A stretch of DNA of 64,000 nucleotides from Ephydatia muelleri. Taxonomy: Eukaryota > Porifera > Demospongiae > Spongillida > Spongillidae. The notes under the pieces were generated by a model. It did not search any database, had not been told where the DNA came from, and saw only the letters and a list, made by a program, of their open reading frames with translations. The stretch is from NCBI GenBank assembly GCA_013339895.1, contig JABACO010000001.1:29683847-29747846 (forward strand). The letters are read 5' to 3'. Positions 56,285 through 64,000 of this stretch are shown here, in pieces. A program made the position numbers and the translations under genes. Each line of letters starts with the position of its first letter. Position 1 is the stretch's first letter.

Positions 56285-57377
56285 CCGTATAATCCCAGAT
56301 AAACGCCGCGGCGTTTATTCGGAACATTTTTACTTTTTTCAACCCCTCGTGGTTTAAGTGTTTTCTCTTGAACTATATGTACAAATCAGATGCTATTTTA
56401 GAATCTCATAGCCATACACCCCTACTACTGTGTTGCATTCTTGGTAAGTCTTAATCTTTGTCCTGTTTGAAGTAAGGACCGACGACGTAGGTAACGGTTG
56501 CGGTCGCCGCGACCCGTAGTTAACGAAGCTATAAATTTTTTGTATTGGTACATTGCTCACCTTGTACCCTTGCCTGATCGATCTGTCAAGTTAGTTATTG
56601 CGTTGCGTTGCGTGTTGATTTTTAGCAGAGCGTACAAAAGCCTTGCTTCTTCCCGCCCTGTTCCTGGCAAAATGGGAGTTGCCATATTAAAATTAATTTC
56701 ATTCCGCCCTAAATTACAAGCGCAGCGTATTAACCAATGTAAATGTTTAGTGCCCTACCTTATGACATCACCAGTACTATACATCCGGCTATGCGGTAGC
56801 GTAATTGCTCAAATTAGTATCATTATTGGAGCTTAATTTGCATGTGCGCGTACGTGCGTACATACGTAGCGAGATAGCGCATTGACTTGCAACTTGGAAT
56901 TCATTAAGGATGTCTGGCCCCATTAGAAAGAAGTCGTACAGTGTAGAATTTAAACTTCAGGTTGTGAGCAAGACTGAGACCAGTAGTATTAGAGCTGCAG
57001 CAAGCTTGGTAGTATCTTTGACGCAGTTTTATGGTTATACAACTTGCACTCTATCCGACGCCACAAGTACCATGATCGTAGCTTAAGCCACTCGAACACT
57101 ATGCGACTTAAAACATATACACTTTTAGCGGTACGTCATTACTCATTGGCTTGTGTACAAACTGAGGAAGTTTTTTGGCTCCAACGGCGCATAGCTTTGT
57201 ATTGTAGATGGAATGAACTTGATAATTATTTTGTTTTCGAAGAAGGTCAAAACGGTTGATCACTACAATACTACATTATAGTTGTGCACGGAATGTTTTA
57301 CACAACAGACACTGGCATTGTAGAAAATGAAAGATTCTAATGTCCATGCATGCTTGACATGGTCTCACATACTAGCC

Positions 57378-57515
57378 CTGACCCTATGTACAACCAGCTC
57401 TACCCCCATCACCCAACACTGTCCTCATGCACAACCAGCCCTGTTCCCATGCACAACCAGCCCTGTTCCCATGCACAACCAGCCCTGTTCCCGTGCACAA
57501 CCAGCCCTACCCTCA
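57378..57515. repeat. 22-bp CCCTGTTCCCATGCACAACCAG minisatellite inside the pogo element
   Basis: About five units, the outer ones diverged, between the left arm and the 3' end of the transposase gene. Confidence 0.85.
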
Positions 57516-57918
57516 GAACCAATCCTGGGCCCAGCTAGAGTAAAAAAACTTTCTGCATCTGAATTAGGTACGTATGCATGTGTACAGAAAGGCTCTCTCT
57601 ACATGCCTAGACCGTTCATGTTGCTGCATTTCATTCTGGTTGTGCAAACAAAGGCTCCAAACAATGCACTAAGATAATGAGTTTAATGACGCCATTATTA
57701 CGGTATGTTTAGCATTGTTCTAATTATATCCTTTTTGACCCACTCGGAACAATAGTGGCGCGACGAGCTAGCTAGCTACGTCTAAAATATATACCATGTA
57801 GTGCTTCGATCATGCATGTCAATGCCATTTCAAAACAATTCCACCAAGTATACATGTATACAGTATGGATACATTTAAAATCATGCCACAGAGTATTGCA
57901 TTATAATATTATATACAT

Positions 57919-59292
57919 TTAATCTATTTCATGGCTATCCACGACCTCATCCTCACTGTCTTCTACACCATCTAAACCATCCTCATTATCACTGCCTTGT
58001 GTAAGGGACCATTCATCATCGACTTCACTCTCATCTTCTTCGCTGTCATCGGCATCTGGCGGACTCTGCATAAATTTTACAAGTCGTTGGTGGGCATCAT
58101 TCTCTAATCCCCCTTCTTTGGTATAATGAATCACCTTTGGGTCACAGCTTGTTACACCACACACATCAAATGAGTGACTAATCGTTTCAGAAGAGAGAGA
58201 CTCCCAAGATCTTAACACCCAATCCACCATAAGAGCCTTTGACGGAGCTCGCAAATTGCCAGCTTTAGTTCGCTCGTGGTTCTGTGCAGACATCCATGCT
58301 GTGTACAAGTCGCGATAGCGTGCCTTAAACGGTGCATTCCAGCACACATCTGCAGGCTGCAGAATTTTAGTGCATCCACCCGGTACTGCAACGATATCTG
58401 TGTTGCTCTCTTCCAGCAGTGATTTCACACTGCTAGTAAAGTGGCATTTAAATGTATCCCACACTAGCATTCGTTTTGCACTTCCAGGGTCAACCGAGTC
58501 ATTCCACACTGTAGCTATCCATTCCATGGTGAGATCTTCATTCATCCATCCATTGTCGCTCATTTTAATTGCAGCAGAATGCACATTACTTATTTCCTTC
58601 GGGATCCTTTTTCCTTTAAAGACTACGAATGGCTTCAACTTCGTGCCATCGGCAAACGCAGCTAAGCAAATAGTGATTTTCTGTTTGTCATGTCCTGTTG
58701 TTGATATTTGTACAGTGTGGGCCCCTCGTACTTCAATAGTGGAATTACCTGGCATATCAGCCCAAATTGCTGTTTCGTCCATGTTGGCAATGCAGGGGAG
58801 AGGTAGCTGATTCCTTCTTATGCGCTTGCTGCACGTTGTTACATAGTCTACAATTCTGTCACTCACATTTTTCGGGAGACTTTGGCCAGCTGTTGTCTTC
58901 ACCCTCGTGACAAACTTGTGTCGCCGCATGAATCTAGAAATCCAGCCAGGTGAAACCTTAAAACTTGGATTTGTGATGATTTCTTTAGCAAAGCGAGCTA
59001 CATCCCTGCGCAGCACACGAACATGCAGGGCTCTCTGTTGCAAGATGCGGCGCGCAATCAATTTTTCTTGTACCGGGAACTGAACCTTTCTCCCACCTCC
59101 TGAAAGACGTTTTCGGACCTTGCATGCTATCTTGCCTTGCTTCTTCATCAATTCTTCCAATTCCATTTCCTGTTTTTTCCACTCTACTCCCGCTTCCCTT
59201 GCTGCAGCTCTAATACTACTGGTCTCAGTCTTGCTCACAACCTGAAGTTTAAATTCTACACTGTACGACTTCTTTCTAATGGGGCCAGACAT
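57919..59292 (-). CDS. pogo/Tigger-like transposase, intact 457 aa
   Basis: An uninterrupted frame runs from MSGPIRKKSYSVEFKLQVVS. Residues 8-35 form the first helix-turn-helix (psq/CENP-B type) and about 75-130 the CENP-B-like second one (GWISRFMRRHKF). The DDE_1 core follows: D172 in NMDETAIWADMP, D279 in MLVWDTFKCH, and D315 in QPADV, 35 residues between the last two, as in pogo DD35D enzymes. The tail (about 410-457) is acidic (DDSEEDESEVDDE). Length and all catalytic residues are normal. With TA-flanked, near-identical ends, the element looks recently active. It cuts and pastes at TA, here into the 5' block of 7TM copy F. Confidence 0.9.
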   Translation of the reverse strand: MSGPIRKKSYSVEFKLQVVSKTETSSIRAAAREAGVEWKKQEMELEELMKKQGKIACKVRKRLSGGGRKVQFPVQEKLIARRILQQRALHVRVLRRDVARFAKEIITNPSFKVSPGWISRFMRRHKFVTRVKTTAGQSLPKNVSDRIVDYVTTCSKRIRRNQLPLPCIANMDETAIWADMPGNSTIEVRGAHTVQISTTGHDKQKITICLAAFADGTKLKPFVVFKGKRIPKEISNVHSAAIKMSDNGWMNEDLTMEWIATVWNDSVDPGSAKRMLVWDTFKCHFTSSVKSLLEESNTDIVAVPGGCTKILQPADVCWNAPFKARYRDLYTAWMSAQNHERTKAGNLRAPSKALMVDWVLRSWESLSSETISHSFDVCGVTSCDPKVIHYTKEGGLENDAHQRLVKFMQSPPDADDSEEDESEVDDEWSLTQGSDNEDGLDGVEDSEDEVVDSHEID

Positions 59293-59881
59293 CCTTAATG
59301 AATTCCAAGTTGCAAGTCAATGCGCTATCTCGCTACGTATATGTACGCACGTACGCGCACATGCAAATTAAGCTCCAATAATGATACTAATTTGAGCAAT
59401 TACGCTACCGCATAGCCGGATGTATAGTACTGGTGATGTCATAAGGTCGGGCACTAAACATTTACATTGATTTTAATATGGCAACTCCCATTTTGCCAGG
59501 AACAGGGCGGGAAGAAGCAAGGCTTTTGTACGCTCTGCTAAAAATCAACACGCAACGCAACGCAATAACTAACTTGACAGATCGATCAGGCAAGGGTACA
59601 AGGTGAGCAATGTACCAATACAAAAAATTTATAGCTTCGTTAATTACGGGTCGCGGCGACCGCAACCGTTACCTACGTCGTCGGTCCTTACTTCAAACAA
59701 GACAAAGATTAAGACTTACCAAGAATGCAACACAGTAGTAGGGGTGTATGGCTATGAGATTCTAAAATAGCATCTGATTTGTACATATAGTTCCAAGAGA
59801 AAACACTTAAACCACGAGGGGTTGAAAAAATTAAAAATGTTCCGAATAAACGCCGCGGCGTTTATCTGGGATTATACGGTA

Positions 59882-59937
59882 GTTTTTTTGACCAGCGTTT
59901 CAAAACAACCGTGGTAGCGTAAATAGTAGGACAGAAA
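59882..59937 (+). promoter_or_regulatory. Proximal 5' block of 7TM copy F
   Basis: GTTTTTTTGACCAGCGTTTC, ACAACCGTGGTAGCGTAAAT and AGTAGGACAGAAA directly precede the ATG at 59,938, separated from the rest of the promoter block by the 3.6-kb pogo element. Confidence 0.7.
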
Positions 59938-61502
59938 ATGGACGATGCCTCCTATTGCAGCCTTCTCGATCACGGGTCTAGGGGGGTCTGTATTTTACCT
60001 TCCCGTCTACAATACTGCGAGATCACTCAGTTTTTACAAAATAAGTGATATTGGTCACTCGGGGAAGGCGATGGAGGTACACAAACATAGAAGATGCCAA
60101 AATGGCGCATATGATTTATCGCGCATCAGATGCAACACTAAACCAAGTAATCAGTGGCGGACGGAGGGGGGGGGGCACAAGGGGCCTGTGCCCCCCCCCC
60201 CCCCCCCTCCCCCGTTAAATGAATAGATGCGGTCATACGGTAATAACGGTATACACGACTGAAAACCATCAAATGATTACAATACCGCAGTCAGATATAT
60301 CACATTGATTGTGGTCTCATTAATTAATCACACACAATTTATAATCCTGGGACCATATCATGGCTGCCTATGAAGAACAATCTGACGCTAGCGTTAACCA
60401 GGTAAAGAAAAGAAAGGCGTCTGTGATTACGGATTTCTTCTGTAAACGATCAGCGTTGGTAAGTATAGTACATGAAGCACAATAATTATGCAGCTCTATT
60501 GGTCAGCTGCTTCCAAAGAAAGTCACCCAAGCTAGGGGGTTTTGAATTTTACCTTCCTGTCTCGTTCATCTCTGTGCTACTATGTCTGGCGGCCATCGCA
60601 GTTGTTTGCAAACAAAAGTTACACAAGACCCTGGTCTACCGCTTGGCTATGTATCAAGTTCTGAGCGCGATGGAATTTTCGATCATTTGGATTATTGCAG
60701 CATCTATATTTATACTTGTTACCTTCGTTACTCACGGAGCAAAGAGGTTTTCATGACGTCTGCAGTTGTGCTAGACTCACTTCTGATGGGGTCATCGTTC
60801 ATCAAGCTGATGTTCACCGTTTGGATATCAATACATCTATTTGCTCTTGCCGTATTCCATAAGAATTTGCAGAGATTGGAACGTCTCTATGTGGTGAGCT
60901 CACTTCTTATACCACTGGCTGTGATTATTGTCCTCTTGACTGTAAACCTTACACACTGTTATGGCGATCGTACCTACCGATGGGAAGAGACCATATTCAT
61001 TATAATATTTGCAGTTCTCGTGATTGTCTCATTGCTAATGGTCGTCATGGGAACCATACTCTGTCATCGAGCATGTCGAAGGAGGAATGCCGTTCTTTCT
61101 GAATATGACAAACAGCACAAGAAGGCGCTGCGTGAGATGTTACGTCTTCTCTTGTACCCAATATTCTTCCTTCTGTTTACAATGCCAATATTCGGCTTTG
61201 CTGTATACGATATACATGTAACACTAGACTATAATAATACTACTATGACAGAATACGATTTGAACACACCTATACTTTTTGAGGTATTTGCCCCCTTTTG
61301 GAGCTTCACTACATCTCTGCTGCTCATTTCTCATCTTTGTGTTGTCAGGTGCATCAATAAAAAAAAGGTTTCACAATTTAGAAATGGGGTTCAGAGAGTC
61401 AGGCAGCAATACAACACAGAAGAAGGATCGGTTACTATCAATGAGACGACTCTATTATGTCAAAAAAGTCATACTCACTTTTCAGCTACTGTTGAAGACT
61501 AA
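59938..61502 (+). pseudogene. 7TM family copy F, interrupted and frameshifted
   Basis: 59,938-60,004 is the usual start (MDDASYCSLLDHG), already out of frame because of a small deletion, and is cut off at CTTCCCGTCT. After ~525 bp of inserted DNA the gene resumes at 60,531 with a duplicated CTAGGGGGTTTTGAATTTTA CCTTCC. TM1-TM2 read in one frame to 60,756; a frame change in the first extracellular loop (about 60,730-60,755) moves TM3-TM7 and the tail to another frame ending at 61,502. That downstream frame is intact and close to copy A (HRACRRRNAVLSEYDKQHKK, NTEEGSVTINETTLLCQKSH). It cannot encode a normal receptor without splicing around both lesions. Confidence 0.85.
60153..60475 (+). mobile_element. 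hAT transposon 5' end with first transposase exon
   Basis: The left end CAGTGGCGGACGGAGGG is followed by a G10-CACA-loop-TGTG-C18 hairpin. A non-coding leader follows, then an ATG at 60,360 reading MAAYEEQSDASVNQVKKRKA then SVITDFFCKRSAL and a GTAAGT donor, the usual start of ZMYM1-like hAT transposases (KRK...ITDFF). The right end is missing; 7TM sequence follows from 60,531. So it is a truncated copy caught in a recombination. Confidence 0.6.
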
Positions 61503-63310
61503 AAATGTTTGCTGAGCAGATGCCAGGACAATTCTGGGCAGATGTTTACCCAACAGAGATGTGAACAATATTAGTGCAATGTAAATGATTATAGTATAAT
61601 TTATATTGTATAATAGTTTGTGTAATTATATAATGTAGGACTTGTTGGGGCTATGATACATGTAAGTATGACATGCACACATGCATCACAGATATAATGA
61701 ACATTTCTGTTGAATATTTCAGTTATGAACACATTTAACTTTTTATCCACACATGACAAACGAGCTGTGTAGGGATATGTCAGCAGTGGCCCATGGGGAC
61801 CTGGTCTTCGTGATTGAAGCATGTGGCATGGACAGAGCAGTGTGGTGTGCAAACACCTCTGACCTGTGTGAGCCACTGACCATTGTAGTATGAACTGTTT
61901 GTTCTGTTTGTATTTTGTGTAATTAATATGGAGGACATGGCTGGGCTATGATAAGTATGATATGCACACATGCATCACAAATGTCATGAACATTTCAGTT
62001 GTAAAACACATTGACTCTCGAACTTGTAAGGTCGGCTAATCGATAAACAATTAATCCTATATACAGCTAATATTCACGTCAGATTGCTACATGTTACAAA
62101 ATTCCTTGCTCTTGCAAGGCTATCTTATTGTTTAATCCATGCATTACCTTGAAATGCATTGTAATGGCGGTACCATACAGGGTATATTGTTGCATGAATA
62201 TTTCACACATCATAATACTAAATACGATTGCTTGGCTTAATGACTGAAACAGAGCTGCAGTGCATCTCTTAAGTGTATTTGAATATAATACAAATAGCAG
62301 CTGTATGAATATGAATAATCTCGCAAGTCACCTGGTGTACTATTATGATGTGGGAAATTTCATGCAACAATATTCAAATACACTAGAGCTCTGCATGTTT
62401 CTGCAACTACATGCATGGTACAGCCGACAATAATTCGTAACAGGATTGGATATATTTTGATTTGACTGCAAGGCAGGCAAGCCTTACAAGTACAAAAAGT
62501 ATTGGCACAATGGTATATGTGTCAACCACATAATGTCCCGCTTGGCCACTTTAGTGGCCTATAAGAGTTCAAGGGTTAAACTTATCATCTAAACTGGCTG
62601 TGTAGGGATATGTCAGACGTGACATATGACATGTGGCATGGACAGAGGAGTGTGGTGTGCAAACACCTCTGACCTGTGTGAGCCACTGACCATTGTGTTA
62701 GGATCTTTGTCCCATTGCATGTAGCTGTCTAATTGCCCACAACACAGGGCACTTATGTGTACTCTACACATACTGTGCACATGAATGTGCAGTGTGGACA
62801 CACAGGTGTTTGTTGTGAGGTACATTCATGTGGTGTGGTGACCACACAGACATGGGTGTGTGCACCTTTCCAGCACAGGACATGCACACCAGACATGTCT
62901 CCACTGTACTCACACACCACAGATGTGCTGATGTTAAAGCTGCGAGTGTGTTATGTGCAGTGTGTGTACATGACCACACCCACCCATATGCTGTGCACAT
63001 TATGTGTACTTGTGTACTCACTGATGTAAAGACATTATAGCCAGTAGTGACACACACTGCACACAGCTCAGATCATTATTACAGTGTAGTAGCTACACAC
63101 CCGAAGTGACCCAATGATGGATGCACACAATACGAGTACACAAAGCCAGAAATGCAGAAAGAGTAACAAAGTACTGACATAAAACCCGGACAAGCGGGTA
63201 CACATAACTGCATGATTTCTCACTAAAATACCTACACACATAAACCAATGAAGTACACACACCAAACTGTACACATGCCCCACTGCACACACACAGACAC
63301 ACACACACAG
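61503..63310. repeat. 3' flank of copy F and segmental duplication blocks
   Basis: 61,503-61,600 is the common 3' flank. 61,640-61,990 holds two copies of the CATGTGTGCATATCAT / GTGAGCCACTGACCATTGT block. 62,020-62,575 is AT-rich with no gene. 62,590-63,060 repeats GTGAGCCACTGACC, ACCTTTCCAGCACAGGACAT and following words. 63,090-63,300 is the PDZ-side block reversed (GAAACC/AAACCCGGACAAGCGGGT, CACTAAAATACCTACACACA). The PDZ exon itself is cut off by the LTR at 63,311. Confidence 0.75.
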
Positions 63311-64000
63311 TGTCAGGGACCCAGGCTAGCTATGATGTCAGCCCTTCCCAGAGAGTCGTATCCGGACAGATATCACCTGACTGGAGGTGTTGATAAGCTA
63401 CTGAATAGGAGCGGCCCGACCTTCCAGAACATTCCTCATTGTGTACTGATGCGGACTATACCTTGTGTTGCATGAAGTTAAAAACGAGTTGTAATTGTGT
63501 ATGCTCAGTCTTGCTTAGGGTATTTGGCTGTTAGTGGAAACTCTGTCCGGTGACATTGCGCTAGCGCGTAACGGATCCTTAACATTTGGTGGCAGCGGTG
63601 CTCAGTAACGTGACGAGGAAGAGACACTTATTGAGTAGAGAACCTTGTATATGTCATTGCGTTCGGGGAAGGAGTACAAGTCGCAGGCACGGATGTCGGA
63701 GACAAAGGAAGCAGCGAGCAGGAACTCAGTCGCAAATGAATCGGTGAGTGTGGCCGACCTTCTGAAGCTCTTGATGGAAGAGCGAAAGCTCAGAGCGGAG
63801 GAAGAGCAGCGACGAGCTGTGAGGGAACAGGAAACAAAAGAAGCGGAGCGTCGTCAAAGAGAAGAAGAAAAGCAGAGGGAACAGGAAACAAGAGAAGCGG
63901 AGCGTCGTCAAAGAGAAGAAGAAAAGCAGAGGGAACAGGAAACAAGAGAAGCGGAGCGTCGTCAAAGAGAAGAAGAAAAGCAGAGACAGGCGGAACGTGA
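63311..64000 (+). mobile_element. Ty3/Gypsy LTR retrotransposon, 5' end, runs out of window
   Basis: A 274-bp LTR spans 63,311-63,584 (TGTCAGGGACCC ... GGATCCTTAACA). It is followed by TTTGGTGGCAGCGGTG, a leader/primer-site region seen in many Gypsy elements. A gag-type frame opens at 63,651 (MSLRSGKEYKSQARMSETKE) and stays open to the window end. Its glutamate/arginine-rich part contains a 54-bp (18-codon) unit repeated about three times (REQETREAERRQREEEKQ). Nothing broken is visible in the part shown. Completeness cannot be judged. Confidence 0.8.

Larger units (their letters stand above)
56285..59879 (-). mobile_element. pogo-type Tc1/mariner transposon with long inverted ends, 3.6 kb
   Basis: The outer ends CCGTATAATCCCAGATAAAC are flanked by TA on both sides (56,283-56,284 and 59,880-59,881). 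The right arm 59,198-59,879 and left arm 56,285-57,005 are near-identical inverted copies about 0.7 kb long. The left has an extra ~40-bp segment near 56,697. The right arm contains the promoter and first 30 codons of the transposase, so the left arm carries a duplicated, truncated gene start. High identity of the arms implies recent formation or gene conversion. Confidence 0.92.

Overview
The window looks like nuclear DNA of an early-branching marine invertebrate, most plausibly a demosponge. The signs are short phase-consistent introns (about 50-90 bp), single-exon seven-transmembrane (7TM) genes, very many DNA transposons, TG/CA and TACATG-rich low-complexity DNA, and repeat proteins of types I associate with sponge and cnidarian genomes. 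The species assignment is inference. No rRNA, tRNA, CRISPR array or bacterial operon was seen.

Layout. 1-390 is a 39-bp minisatellite. 2.1-2.7 kb holds a ~160-bp tandem repeat carrying exon-like units. 4.4-8.6 kb is a decayed multi-exon P-element/THAP9-like transposase. 9.5-10.0 kb (minus) holds exons of a BEN-like gene, and 10.6-11.1 kb a broken integrase-core gene. 12.27-13.31 kb is the only intact copy (A) of an orphan 7TM receptor family. 15.06-17.79 kb is a ten-exon gene whose DDE and zinc-ligand spacing matches RAG1; this is the most notable item. 18.3-19.1 kb (minus) encodes a chromodomain. 27.0-30.8 kb is littered with 3' ends of non-LTR retrotransposons. 34.8-37.9 kb (minus) is a truncated Ty3/Gypsy fossil abutting a 7TM fragment. 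38.8-39.1 kb is a 134-bp-arm inverted repeat. 40.4-41.8 kb (minus) is a repeat-protein gene. 44.9-46.8 kb is a 16/17-bp minisatellite. A second Gypsy element starts at 63,311 and leaves the window.

From about 12 to 63 kb the region is organised by low-copy segmental duplications. The recurring unit is a 5' block of 0.15-0.7 kb, a single-exon 7TM gene, and a TG/CA-rich 3' block. In several units the 3' block leads tail-to-tail into a PDZ exon and other exons of a second gene. Seven 7TM copies or fragments (A-G) occur in both orientations. Only A is uninterrupted; C has one premature stop, E and F are frameshifted, and B, D and G are fragments. Transposons have repeatedly hit the flanks: a GC-rich MITE just before E; a hAT with a perfect 8-bp target duplication and a 3.6-kb pogo element (intact transposase, inverted 0.7-kb ends) in the 5' block of F; and a hAT 5' end inside F. 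The window therefore reads as a receptor-gene cluster expanding by duplication and eroding by transposition, next to a RAG1-like gene that may be an element or a domesticated host gene.
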